Assembly (NCBI RefSeq): GCF_003665095.1
Contig: NZ_RCHV01000002.1
Span: forward strand, 3,718,001 to 3,782,000
DNA from: Streptomyces sp. Z26
GTDB taxonomy: Bacteria > Actinomycetota > Actinomycetes > Streptomycetales > Streptomycetaceae
Length of the DNA stretch: 64,000 nucleotides
Direction of reading: 5' to 3'
In this document: positions 45,201-55,300 of the stretch, in pieces
How positions within the stretch are numbered: the first letter of the stretch is position 1
Layout of the letters: each line of letters starts with the position of its first letter
The notes under the pieces: generated by a model
The model's input: only the letters and a program-made list of their open reading frames with translations
Databases searched by the model: none
Told to the model about the DNA's origin: nothing
Made by a program: the position numbers and the translations under genes

Positions 45201-48200
45201 TGTTGACCGCCGGTGGTCAGGGCACCGGGAGTGACCTGACCGCCTGGCCCCCGCCCGGGGCCGAACCGTTGGACCTGGACACCGACAGCCTGTACGCCGA
45301 AATGGCCGGAGCGGGCATGCGCTTCGGGCCGACGTTCCGGGGCGTACGGGCTGGTTGGCGCCTTGGCGACGACGTGTACGCCGAGGTCAGCCCGCCGGAG
45401 GATATCGAGGCGGACGTGTACGGACTGCACCCGGCACTGCTCGACGCCGGCCTGCACCTGATCGCCCTGTCCCCCGCGGGTGCCGGGCAGACGGCCATGG
45501 TGCCGTTCTCCTGGTCGGGCGTGGAGTTGCACGCCTCCGGCGCTCGCGCTCTGCGCGTGCGCATCAGCTCTCGCCAGGACGGCGTGGTCGCCCTGGCTTT
45601 CGCGGACGAGACCGGTTCGCCCGTCGCGACGGTTGATTCGTTGATGTCGCGGCCCGTCGCGGACGTGCAGGCCACGGTGCGTACAGAGCCGCTGTACCGT
45701 GTCGCGCTCACCCCGGTGCCCGTGACCGCCGACGCCTCCGAACTGCCAGACGGCACCGAGGTCCTACGTGTCGTGGGAGGCACGGACGTGCGCGCCGCGC
45801 TGAACGAGGTGCTGGTGGCGCTCCAATCCGCTGAGGGCCGCCTCGCCGTGGTCACGCGCGGCGCCGTACCGGGTGAGGGGGAGGACGTCGCCGACCTGGC
45901 CGCCGCCGCCGTGTGGGGTCTGGTGCGCAGCGCGCAGACGGAGGACCCCGATCGCTTCGTGTTGGTCGATCTCGACCCCGGCACCGACACGGGTGCCGCC
46001 GAGGACCGGGGGGTCGCGCTGGCCCTGGCGTGCGGTGAGCCGCGCTGCGTCGTACGGGGCGACGCCGTGTACGCGCCTCGGCTCGCCCGCATGCCTGCGC
46101 TGACCGCGGGATCCGACGGCGCAACCGATCCCGTCACAGGGGCCGGCGCGTCCTTCGGCGACAGCGTGCTGATCACTGGTGGTCTCGGCATGCTGGGCGG
46201 GCTTGTGGCGCGGCACCTCGTTACCGCGTATGACGTACGCCATTTGCTGCTGACCGGTCGTAAGGGTGCCGAGACGCCAGGAGCGGCCGAGCTGGTCGAT
46301 GAACTGACGGAGCTGGGCGCTCAGGTCGAAGTTGCCGCGTGCGACGTTTCCGACCGTGACGCGCTGGCCGGATTGCTCAAGGACCGCAGGCTCACTGGTG
46401 TCGTGCACGCCGCGGGTGTCTTGGACGACGGGGTCATCGGATCGCTGACGCCGGAGCGTCTGGACCGGGTGTTGCGCCCGAAGTCGGATGCGGCATTGCA
46501 CTTGCACGAGCTGACCCGCGGCATGGACTTGAGCGCGTTCGTACTGTTCTCATCCGCGGCCGGTGTCATCGGCTCCCCGGGGCAGGGCAACTACGCGGCT
46601 GCCAACGCCTATCTGGACGCTCTCGCCCAGCACCGCAAAGCTCTCGGCCTGCCCGCGCAGTCCCTCACATGGGGCCCGTGGGCTACCGACTCGGGCATGG
46701 CGGGCCAGCTCGATGAGGCCGACCGCTCCAGGATGGGGCGAGGAGGCGTGCTGTCACTCACGGTCAACGAGGGACTTGAGTTGTTCGACGCGGCCGTCCG
46801 CGCGGACGAAACCGTGGCCGTGCCCCTGAAGCTGGACCTCGCGGCCGTACGCGCCGGTGGTGTCGTCCCCGAGCTGCTGCGTGGCCTCGTTCCCGTGGTG
46901 ATGCGCGGTGCCGCCCAGACGGGTGCCGACGCGGACGGCCTGCGCGCGCGGCTGGCCGGACTGACAGCGGAGCAGCAGCTGGACACCGTGATGACTCTCG
47001 TCCGGTCCCAGGTCGCGACCAACCTCGGCTACGAGGGAGCGGAGGCCGTCGACCCGGACCGGGCGTTCCGCGACCTCGGGGTGGACTCCCTGGCCGCGAT
47101 GGAGCTGCGTAACGGCCTGAGCCAGGCAACGGGCGTACGGCTCCCGGTCACCCTCGTCTTCGACTACCCGACGTGCACCGACCTCACCCGCCACCTCCTG
47201 GAGGAGGTTTCCGGCTCGGTGCACGGTGCTTCCGCTGCGGAGGTCGCGAAGCCGGGTGTCGAGAGCGACCCCATCGTGATCGTCGGTATGGCCTGCCGCT
47301 ATCCGGGCGAGGTGAACTCGCCCGAGGATCTGTGGCGGCTGGTGGACGGAGGCACGGACGCCATCTCGCCGTTCCCCTCGAACCGTGGCTGGAACATGGG
47401 TCGGATCTTCGACCCGACCGGCACGCGACCCCGTACGAGCTACGTCGACCATGCCGGATTCCTGCACGACGCGGGTGACTTCGACGCCGCGTTCTTCGGT
47501 ATCAGCCCGAACGAAGCGCTGACCATGGATCCGCAGCAGCGGTTGTTGCTGGAGACGTCCTGGGAGGCGCTGGAGCGGGCCGGGATCGACCCGACGGTGT
47601 TGAAGGGCAGCGCCACGGGTGTGTACGCCGGTGTGATGTACCACGACTACACGTACAACAGCAGCACCGGTGCCATCGCCTCCGGGCGGGTGTCGTACTG
47701 CCTGGGTTTGGAGGGGCCGGCGTTGACGGTGGACACGGCATGTTCATCGTCGCTGGTCGCCCTCGACCTCGCAGTCAAGGCGCTGCGCTCGGGGGAGTGC
47801 TCACTCGCACTGGCGGGCGGTGTGGCCGTGATGGCCGCACCCGACAACTTCGTGGAGTTCAGTGAGCAGAAGGGCCTGTCGCGCGACGGTCGTTGCAAGT
47901 CGTATGCCGCGGCCGCTGACGGCACCATCTGGGCTGAGGGTGTCGGCATGCTCGTGGTGGAGCGGTTGTCGGACGCGCGGCGGAACGGGCACCCGGTGGT
48001 GGCGGTGGTGCGGGGGAGTGCGGTCAATCAGGACGGCGCTTCCAATGGGTTGACGGCTCCCAACGGGCCTTCGCAGCGCCGGGTGATTCGGCAGGCGTTG
48101 GCGAACGCGGGGTTGTCGGCGTCCGATGTCGCTCTTGTCGAGGGGCATGGTACGGGGACGACGTTGGGTGACCCGATCGAGGCGCAGGCGTTGCTCGCGA

Positions 48201-51200
48201 CGTACGGGCAGGGACGCCCGGAGGGCGAGCCGTTGTGGCTGGGTTCGATCAAGTCGAACATGGGGCACACGCAGGCGGCGGCGGGTGTCGCGGGCATCAT
48301 CAAGGTGGTCGAGGCGATGCGGCATGGTGTCATGCCGAGGACGTTGCACGTGGATGAGCCCTCGCCGCACATCGAGTGGGACGCGGGCGACGTTGAGCTG
48401 TTGACGGAGTCGCGTGACTGGCCTGCTGTGGAGGGGCGTCCGCGTCGTGCGGGTGTCTCGTCGTTCGGCATCTCCGGCACCAACGCGCACGTGATCATTG
48501 AGCAGGCGCCTGACACTCCGGCCGAAGTGTCGGTGGAGCGGCGGGAGTTGCCCGCCGTGCCGCTGGTCGTGTCGGCGAAGTCGCGTGAGGCTTTGGACGC
48601 GCAGTTGGAGCGGTTCGGTGCGGTGGAGGGGGCCGCGTTGGACGTGGCGTTCTCGGCGGCGACGGAGCGTGCGGCGTTGGAGTTCCGTGCGGTGCGGGTC
48701 GGTGAGCAGACGGTGACCGGGTCGGTCGCCGGGGGGAAGACGGCGTTCCTGTTCACCGGTCAGGGCAGCCAACGGCTGGGTATGGGCCGGGAGTTGTACG
48801 AGACGTTCCCCGTGTTCGCTGCCGCCTTCGATGAGGCGTGTGCGGTGTTGGACCCGAAGGTCCGTGAGGTGGTGTGGGGTGACGAGGAGGCGCTGGGGCG
48901 TACGGAGTTCACGCAGCCCGCGATCTTCGCGCTTGAGGTGGCGCTGTTCCGGTTGGTGCAGTCGTGGGGTGTGAAGGCGGACTTCCTGGCGGGTCATTCC
49001 ATCGGTGAGGTGGCTGCCGCGCATGTGGCCGGGGTGTTCTCCCTCGAAGACGCGGGTCGGTTGATATCGGCGCGTGGCCGGTTGATGCAGGCGTTGCCGG
49101 AGGGGGGCGCGATGCTCGCCCTCCAGGCCACCGAGGAAGAGGTCGTCCCGCATCTGGGTGACGAGGTCGACCTCGCTGCCGTCAACGGGCCGTCGTCCGT
49201 GGTGGTTTCGGGTGTGGAGAGGGCGGTGGAGGCGGTTGCGGAGCGGTTCGCGGATCGTAAGCAGACCCGCTTGAAGGTGTCCCACGCGTTCCACTCGCCG
49301 CTCATGGACCCGATGTTGGAGGACTTCCGCAAGATCGCGGAGGGCGTCACGTTCAACGAGCCGACGATCCGTCTGACGAAGGACGTGGGTTCGGCGGAGT
49401 TCTGGGTCCGGCACGTACGGGAGGCGGTGCGTTTCGCGGACGACGTACGGTATCTGGAGGCCGAAGGCGTCACCCGCTACCTGGAGTTGGGCCCCGACCG
49501 CGTGCTGGCCACCATGGTCGAGCAGACCGTCGACGGCGTGACCGCCGGAGCCACCCTCCACCGTGAACGTCCGGAGACCGAGACCCTGTTCGCGGGCCTC
49601 GGCGCCCTGTGGACCGCGGGCGTACGCGTCGACTGGAACGCCGTGTTCGACGGGACCGGCGCCCGCCGCGTCGACCTCCCGACCTACGCCTTCCAACGCC
49701 ATACGTACTGGATCGAGTCCGGAACCGGACAGGAGACGACTGGGCATCCGCTGTTGGACACCGCAGTCGTCGTCGCGGGCGCCGATCAAACCGTGTTGAC
49801 CGGCCGGCTGTCGGTCGGGGCACAGCCGTGGCTGGCGGAGCACACCGTCGCGGGCAACGTCATCTTCCCCGGCACAGGCTTCGTCGAGCTGGCCGTTCAT
49901 GCGGGTGACGAGGTCGGCTGCGGCCGTATCGATGACCTGATCATTGAGACCCCGCTCGTCCTCAGCGCGAAGGGGGCCACGTCCGTGCAGGTCGTGGTCG
50001 ACGCGGAGGACGAGTCGGGCCACCGCGACGTCGAGGTGTACTCCCGCCCGGAGGACGACCTGAATCAGCCGTGGCTCCGCCACGCCGCTGGCAAGGTCAC
50101 CCCCGGTGCGGTCGGCATCGCCGACTCCGCAGCGCTGGCACAGTGGCCGCCGCCGCTGGCGGACGCGGTGGACGTGAGTGGCCTGTACGAGGCGCTGGCT
50201 GAGAGCGGGTTGGAGTACGGTCCGGCGTTCCAGGGGCTGAAGTCGGCCTGGCGACGCGGCGACGAACTGTTCGCCGAGATCGTGCTGTCCGGCGCCCCCG
50301 GCCTGTTCGGGCTGCATCCGGCCCTCTTGGACGCGGCTCTGCACACGATTCCGTTGCTGTCCGACGAGGAACGCGTCGTGCTGCCGTTCTCCTGGTCGGG
50401 CGTGGAGTTGCATGCCACCGGCGCCGCCTCCCTGCGGGTACGGGTGACGCCCACGGGCCAGGACCAGGTGAAGGTCGAAGCCGCGGACGGAGCGGGTCAG
50501 CCCGTGTTCTCCGCCGAGACCCTCACACTGCGCCCGCTGTCGGGGCAGTCAGTGACCCGTGTCGACTCGCTCTACCAGGTGGATTGGCTGTCCGTGACGT
50601 CCGCGGACGCCGCGATGCCGGAAGACCTGCACGTGTGGCATCCCGAGGGGAACAGCGACGGTGCCGGTGTACTGAGCACACTGCATTCCCTGCTCCAGCT
50701 GTTGCAGGAGGAGAGCGGCCCGCTGGCCGTGGTGACTCGCGGTGCCGTACAGGTCGACGATGAGGCCGTCACCGACCTGGCCGGTGCGGCTGCCTGGGGC
50801 TTGGTGCGTAGCGTTCAGGCGGAAGATCCCGACCGAGTGTTCCTCGTGGACGTGGCCGGTGTGCCCGACGGCGCCGAGAACGAGGCGATCAGGCTCGCGC
50901 TGGCGTCAGGCGAGCCGCAGGTGGCCGTACGGGACGGCAAGACGTATGTGCCTCGGCTGCGACCCGCCACGATCACGGAGGCCGAGCCGTCGTCGGTCTA
51001 CGGCGACGAGGTGTTGATCACCGGTGCGTCGGGTTCCCTCGGTGGGCTGGTCGCCCGGCACCTGGTGAGGGAGCACGGCGTGCGCCGTCTGCTGCTCACC
51101 AGCCGCCGCGGCCCGGCCGCTCCAGGCGCCACGGGGCTGGTGGACGAGCTGACGGGTCTCGGCGCCGAGGTCGAGTTCGCCGCGTGCGACGTCTCCGATC

Positions 51201-52312
51201 GCGAGGCGTTGGCCGCCCTGCTCAAGGGACGCAGGCTCACCGGCGTCGTGCATGCCGCGGGTGTGCTGGACGACGGCCTGATCGCGTCGCTCACGCCTGA
51301 GCGGCTTGACCGTGTAGTGGTCCCCAAGGCGTTGGCCGCCCTCAACCTGCATGAGCTGACCCGCGACATGGACCTGGGAGCGTTCGTACTGTTCTCCTCG
51401 ACCTCCGGTGTCCTCGGGGCGCCGGGCCAGGCCAATTACGCGGCTGCCAACACCCTGCTGGACGCGCTCGCCCAGCACCGCCGCGCCGAGGGCCTGCCGG
51501 CACAGTCCCTCGCCTGGGGCCTGTGGTCCACCGAGGCCGGTATGGGTGGTGAGCTGGCGGACGAGAACCGACAGCGTATGGATCGCACGGGCGTCGTCGG
51601 CCTCACCGCTGACGAGGGGCTGCGACTCCTGGACGCGGCGGGAGCCCTGGACAAGGCCCTGCTGGTGCCGCTGAGCCTCAACACCCAGTCGCTCGACCCG
51701 GCTGAGGTACCCGCGATTCTGCGAGGTCTGGTTCGTGGTTCGACACGGCGCGTGGTGTCGGCGGACAGCGCGGGAGGTGCTGATGGGCTTCGGCAGCGGA
51801 TGGTGTCGCTTCCCGCTGACAAGCGGTACGACGAGCTGCTGCGGATCGTGCGTACGATCGCGGCAGGCATCCTCGGGCATGCCGGTCCGGGGGCCATCGA
51901 GCCGGAGCGTGCCTTCGGCGACCTCGGGTTCGACTCGCTGGGCGCGGTGGAGTTCCGCAACACCGTGAACGGGGAGACCGGGCTGCGGCTACCGCCCTCG
52001 CTGATCTTCGACTATCCCAACCCCAGGGTGCTGGCCGAATACCTCCTGGAGGAACTCGCGCCCGACGACGCCGACGGTACGGGTGACGAGGAGGAGACGG
52101 TACGCCGACTGCTCCAAACGATCTCCCTGAACCGACTGCACGACGCGGGAATCATGGACACCCTCCTGGAGCTCGCCGGTGCCGCGCCCGCGCGCGCCGT
52201 GGCCGAGGAAGCCGCTCCGGAGCAGGAATCCATCGACGCGATGGACATGGACGCCCTGATCAGCATGGCGCTCCAGGACACCGACCTGGACGACGCGACG
52301 CGAGAAGCCTGA
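42266..52312 (+). CDS. type I modular polyketide synthase PKS2, two KS-AT-DH-KR-ACP modules
   Basis: 3348 residues. Docking segment MQDERLREYLRLATGELQQT. Module 1: KS (Cys195), AT (Ser614, HAFH malonyl type), full DH (His895 in HVVAGNVIFP, Asp1060 in LHPALLDAGLH), KR (Tyr1443, LDD) and ACP (VDSL, Ser1608). Module 2: KS (Cys1826), AT (Ser2245, HAFH), full DH (His2526, Asp2689), KR (Tyr3058, LDD) and ACP (FDSL, Ser3224). The docking tail is MDMDALISMALQDTDLDDAT. No ER domain. Each module should add an acetate unit and form a trans double bond. The ATG at 42266 gives the standard docking start, 46 bp after PKS1; PKS3 starts 7 bp after the stop, so this is one operon. The KS-AT parts are near copies of those in PKS1. 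Confidence 0.95.
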   Translation: MSNGMQDERLREYLRLATGELQQTRRRLREVEDKHQEPIAIVGMACRFPGGVGSPEDLWGLVAGGRDAVSGFPEDRGWDLERVYDPDSARDNTSYVNEGGFLHGAGEFDAGFFGISPNDALVMDPQQRLLLETSWEALERAGIDPTALKGSATGVYAGLVYHDYPGASAQGALVSGQVSYCLGLEGPALTVDTACSSSLVTVDLAAQSLRAGECSLALAGGVNVMSTPTTFVEFSRQRGLSLDGRCKSFAAAADGTGWGEGVGMLVLERLSDARRNGHPVLAVVRGSAVNQDGASNGITAPNGPSQRRVIQQALANARLSADQVDLVDGHGTGTTLGDPIEAQALLATYGQDRVEGEPLWLGSIKSNIGHTQAAAGVASIIKVVEAMRHATLPKTLHVDEPSPHVDWSSGGVRLLTESRDWPAVEGRPRRAGVSSFGISGTNAHVIIEQAPDTPAEVSAERRELPAVPLVASAGTATALDAQLEGLAAVEEEALDVAFSAATERAALEFRAVRVGEQTVTGSVAGGKTAFLFTGQGSQRLGMGRELYETFPVFATAFDEACAVLDPKVREVVWGDEEALGRTEFTQPAIFALEVALFRLVQSWGVKADFLAGHSIGEVAAAHVAGVFSLEDAGRLISARGRLMQALPEGGAMLALQATEEEVVPHLGDEVDLAAVNGPSSVVVSGGEKGVEAVAERFADRKQTRLKVSHAFHSPLMDPMLEDFRKIAEGVTFNEPTIRLTKDVGSADFWVRHVREAVRFADDVRHLEAEGVTRYLELGPDAVLAAMVRQIADDATAGAVLRRERPETESLFAGLGALWTAGVRVDWNAVFDGRGARRVDLPTYPFEHKRYWLKSTGQEDAPYHPLLEAAIAVAGSDEMVLVGRLSVGAQPWLADHVVAGNVIFPGTGFVELVVRAGDEVGCGRVGELTIHQPMVLSPHGATSVQVVVGAGDASGSRPVTVYSRAQDALDLPWNEHATGLLTAGGQGTGSDLTAWPPPGAEPLDLDTDSLYAEMAGAGMRFGPTFRGVRAGWRLGDDVYAEVSPPEDIEADVYGLHPALLDAGLHLIALSPAGAGQTAMVPFSWSGVELHASGARALRVRISSRQDGVVALAFADETGSPVATVDSLMSRPVADVQATVRTEPLYRVALTPVPVTADASELPDGTEVLRVVGGTDVRAALNEVLVALQSAEGRLAVVTRGAVPGEGEDVADLAAAAVWGLVRSAQTEDPDRFVLVDLDPGTDTGAAEDRGVALALACGEPRCVVRGDAVYAPRLARMPALTAGSDGATDPVTGAGASFGDSVLITGGLGMLGGLVARHLVTAYDVRHLLLTGRKGAETPGAAELVDELTELGAQVEVAACDVSDRDALAGLLKDRRLTGVVHAAGVLDDGVIGSLTPERLDRVLRPKSDAALHLHELTRGMDLSAFVLFSSAAGVIGSPGQGNYAAANAYLDALAQHRKALGLPAQSLTWGPWATDSGMAGQLDEADRSRMGRGGVLSLTVNEGLELFDAAVRADETVAVPLKLDLAAVRAGGVVPELLRGLVPVVMRGAAQTGADADGLRARLAGLTAEQQLDTVMTLVRSQVATNLGYEGAEAVDPDRAFRDLGVDSLAAMELRNGLSQATGVRLPVTLVFDYPTCTDLTRHLLEEVSGSVHGASAAEVAKPGVESDPIVIVGMACRYPGEVNSPEDLWRLVDGGTDAISPFPSNRGWNMGRIFDPTGTRPRTSYVDHAGFLHDAGDFDAAFFGISPNEALTMDPQQRLLLETSWEALERAGIDPTVLKGSATGVYAGVMYHDYTYNSSTGAIASGRVSYCLGLEGPALTVDTACSSSLVALDLAVKALRSGECSLALAGGVAVMAAPDNFVEFSEQKGLSRDGRCKSYAAAADGTIWAEGVGMLVVERLSDARRNGHPVVAVVRGSAVNQDGASNGLTAPNGPSQRRVIRQALANAGLSASDVALVEGHGTGTTLGDPIEAQALLATYGQGRPEGEPLWLGSIKSNMGHTQAAAGVAGIIKVVEAMRHGVMPRTLHVDEPSPHIEWDAGDVELLTESRDWPAVEGRPRRAGVSSFGISGTNAHVIIEQAPDTPAEVSVERRELPAVPLVVSAKSREALDAQLERFGAVEGAALDVAFSAATERAALEFRAVRVGEQTVTGSVAGGKTAFLFTGQGSQRLGMGRELYETFPVFAAAFDEACAVLDPKVREVVWGDEEALGRTEFTQPAIFALEVALFRLVQSWGVKADFLAGHSIGEVAAAHVAGVFSLEDAGRLISARGRLMQALPEGGAMLALQATEEEVVPHLGDEVDLAAVNGPSSVVVSGVERAVEAVAERFADRKQTRLKVSHAFHSPLMDPMLEDFRKIAEGVTFNEPTIRLTKDVGSAEFWVRHVREAVRFADDVRYLEAEGVTRYLELGPDRVLATMVEQTVDGVTAGATLHRERPETETLFAGLGALWTAGVRVDWNAVFDGTGARRVDLPTYAFQRHTYWIESGTGQETTGHPLLDTAVVVAGADQTVLTGRLSVGAQPWLAEHTVAGNVIFPGTGFVELAVHAGDEVGCGRIDDLIIETPLVLSAKGATSVQVVVDAEDESGHRDVEVYSRPEDDLNQPWLRHAAGKVTPGAVGIADSAALAQWPPPLADAVDVSGLYEALAESGLEYGPAFQGLKSAWRRGDELFAEIVLSGAPGLFGLHPALLDAALHTIPLLSDEERVVLPFSWSGVELHATGAASLRVRVTPTGQDQVKVEAADGAGQPVFSAETLTLRPLSGQSVTRVDSLYQVDWLSVTSADAAMPEDLHVWHPEGNSDGAGVLSTLHSLLQLLQEESGPLAVVTRGAVQVDDEAVTDLAGAAAWGLVRSVQAEDPDRVFLVDVAGVPDGAENEAIRLALASGEPQVAVRDGKTYVPRLRPATITEAEPSSVYGDEVLITGASGSLGGLVARHLVREHGVRRLLLTSRRGPAAPGATGLVDELTGLGAEVEFAACDVSDREALAALLKGRRLTGVVHAAGVLDDGLIASLTPERLDRVVVPKALAALNLHELTRDMDLGAFVLFSSTSGVLGAPGQANYAAANTLLDALAQHRRAEGLPAQSLAWGLWSTEAGMGGELADENRQRMDRTGVVGLTADEGLRLLDAAGALDKALLVPLSLNTQSLDPAEVPAILRGLVRGSTRRVVSADSAGGADGLRQRMVSLPADKRYDELLRIVRTIAAGILGHAGPGAIEPERAFGDLGFDSLGAVEFRNTVNGETGLRLPPSLIFDYPNPRVLAEYLLEELAPDDADGTGDEEETVRRLLQTISLNRLHDAGIMDTLLELAGAAPARAVAEEAAPEQESIDAMDMDALISMALQDTDLDDATREA
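42374..44599 (+). repeat. KS-AT repeat (PKS2 module 1)
   Basis: Copy of 37411-39636. Its KS-AT linker (PLVASAGTATALDAQLEGLA) instead matches PKS1 module 1, giving a mosaic of two parents. Confidence 0.85.
48401..49576 (+). repeat. KS-end/AT repeat (PKS2 module 2)
   Basis: About 1.2 kb from the KS C-terminus through the AT, matching 38545-39720 at constant offset 9856, including the same KS-AT linker (VVSAKSREALDAQLERFGAV). Confidence 0.85.
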
Positions 52313-52319
52313 GGACACG

Positions 52320-55300
52320 ATGGCGGAGAACGACCAGAAACTCGTGGCGGCGCTGCGCGCGTCGCTCAAGGAGACCGAGGAACTGCGCGCACGCAACCGC
52401 GCGTTGCAGGCCGCCTCGCGTGAACCCATCGCGATCGTGGCGATGAGCTGCCGTTACCCCGGCGCCGACTCGCCCGAGGAGTTGTGGCGTCTGGTCGCCG
52501 ACGGGCTGGACGCCGTGTCGCAGTTCCCGACCGATCGAGGTTGGGACGAAGCCGCGATCTACGATCCGGAGCCGGGACGGCCTGGCAAGACGTACTCGCG
52601 CGAGGGCTCGTTCCTGCACGACGCGGCTGATTTCGACGCGGAGTTCTTCGGTATCAGCCCGAACGACGCGCTGGTCATGGATCCGCAGCAGCGGTTGTTG
52701 CTGGAGACGTCGTGGGAGGCGTTGGAGCGGGCCGGGATCGACCCGACGGTGTTGAAGGGCAGCGCCACGGGTGTCTTCGCCGGGATGATGTACCACGACT
52801 ACACGTACAACAACAGCTCCGGCGCCATCGCCTCCGGCCGTGTCGCGTACACCCTCGGTCTCCAGGGCCCGGCGGTCACGGTGGACACGGCGTGCTCGTC
52901 GTCGCTGGTCGCCTTGAACTGGGCGATCCAGTCGCTGCGTTCGGGCGAGTGCACCCTCGCACTCGTGGGTGGTGTGGCGGTGATGGCGACGCCCGATACC
53001 TTCATCGAGTTCAGTCACCAGCGCGGCCTCGCCTCTGACGGTCGTTGCAAGTCCTTCGCGGCGGCCGCTGACGGTACCGGCTGGGGTGAGGGTGTCGGCG
53101 TGCTCGTGGTGGAGCGGTTGTCGGACGCGCGGAGGCACGGGCATCCGGTGCTGGCGGTGGTGCGGGGTACGGCCACCAACCAGGATGGCGCCAGTAATGG
53201 CATGACGGCTCCCAACGGGCCTTCGCAGCGCCGGGTGATCCAGCAGGCCCTCGCCAACGCACGTCTCTCCGCCGACCAGGTCGACCTTGTCGAGGGGCAT
53301 GGTACGGGTACGACGTTGGGTGACCCGATCGAGGCGCAGGCGTTGCTCGCGACGTACGGCAAGGACCGTGCGGGGGGCGAGCCGTTGTGGCTGGGTTCGA
53401 TCAAGTCGAACATGGGGCACACGCAGGCGGCGGCGGGTGTCGCGGGGATCATCAAGGTGGTCGAGGCGATGCGGCATGGTGTCATGCCGAGGACGTTGCA
53501 CGTGGATGAGCCCTCGCCGCAGGTCGACTGGTCTTCGGGCGGGGTGCGGCTGCTGACGGAGGCTCGTGAGTGGCCTGCTGTGGAGGGGCGTCCGCGCCGT
53601 GCGGGTGTCTCGTCGTTCGGCATCTCCGGCACGAACGCGCACGTGATCATCGAGGAGGCCGTGCCCACGGCGGAGTCGGGCACCGGGGAAGTGGCGGCAC
53701 CGTACTCCGTAGCCGACCGGTTGCTGTGGCCCGTCTCCGCTCGTAGCCAGGAAGCCCTGCGTGCCCAGGCCGAGCGGCTGCACACCCACGTCGCACAGCG
53801 GCCGGAACTGCCCCCGGCGGACGTCGGCCTGTCCCTCGGCGTCGGCCGCGCCGCGCACGAGCACCGTGCGGTGATCGTGGCGAAGGACCGTACGACGCTG
53901 CTGGCAGGTCTCGAGGCGCTGGCAGAGGGCGACACGGCACCGGCGGTCGTCACGGGCAAGAAGCACGAGGGCAAGACGGCGTTCCTGTTCACGGGGCAGG
54001 GGAGCCAACGGCTGGGTATGGGCCGGGAGTTGTACGAGACGTTCCCCGTGTTCGCGTCCGCGTTCGACGAGGCGTGTGGGGTGTTGGACCCGAAGGTCCG
54101 TGAGGTTGTGTGGGGTGATGAGGAGGCGCTGGGGCGTACGGAGTTCACGCAGCCCGCGATCTTCGCGCTTGAGGTGGCGCTGTTCCGGCTGGTCGAATCC
54201 TGGGGCGTACGGCCGGACTTCCTGGCGGGTCACTCCATCGGCGAGGTGGCCGCCGCGCACGTGGCCGGGGTGTTCTCGTTGGAGGACGCGGGTCGGTTGA
54301 TATCGGCGCGCGGACGTCTGATGCAGGCGCTCCCGGAGGGTGGCGCGATGCTCGCGCTCCAGGCCACCGAGGCCGAGGTCGCCCCGCACCTGGGTGACGA
54401 GGTGGGGTTGGCTGCCGTCAACGGGCCGTCGTCCGTGGTGGTTTCGGGTGGGGAGAAGGCCGTGGAGGCGGTCGCGGAGCGGTTCGCGGACCGTAAGCAG
54501 ACGCGGTTGAAGGTCTCCCACGCGTTCCATTCGCCGTTGATGGACCCGATGTTGGAGGACTTCCGGAAGGTCGCGGAGACGGTCGCCTTCAACGAGCCGA
54601 CGATCCGTCTGACGAAGGATGTGGGTTCGGCCGACTTCTGGGTCCGGCACGTACGGGACGCGGTGCGCTTCGCGGACGACGTACGGCTCCTGGAGTCCGA
54701 AGGTGTGACGCGTTACCTGGAGTTGGGTCCGGACGCCGTCCTGGCCGCCATGGTCCGGCAGACCGCCGACGACGCAACCGTCGTGGCCGCCCTGCGCCGT
54801 GACCGTCCCGAGGCCGAGCTTCTGCTCACCGCGGTGGCCCGACTGCACGTCGCGGGTTCCTCGCCCGACTGGCCCGCCTTCTACGCGGTCCACGGCGCCC
54901 GCCGCGTCGACCTGCCGACCTACGCCTTCCAGCACCGTCGGTACTGGCTGGCGGAACCGCTGGAGGTCGGGGGCGGCAATGCGGCGTCGATGGGCCTCAC
55001 CTCCTTCGACCACCCACTGGTGAACGCCGAGACGGTCGTGCCCGGCGCCGACATGGTGGTCTTCACCGGGCGCCTCTCCACGGACACCCACCCCTGGCTG
55101 GCCGATCACGTCGTGCTCGGCGCGACGCTGCTGCCCGGTACGGCGTTCGTCGAACTAGCCGTACGCGCGGGCGACCGCATCGGTTGTCGTGCCCTGGATG
55201 AACTTACGCTGCACGCGCCGCTGGTCCTCCCGGAGGGCACCGGCGTACGGCTGCGGCTGGTCGTCGGCGCCCCCGTCGACGACGACGGTCGCCGTCCCGT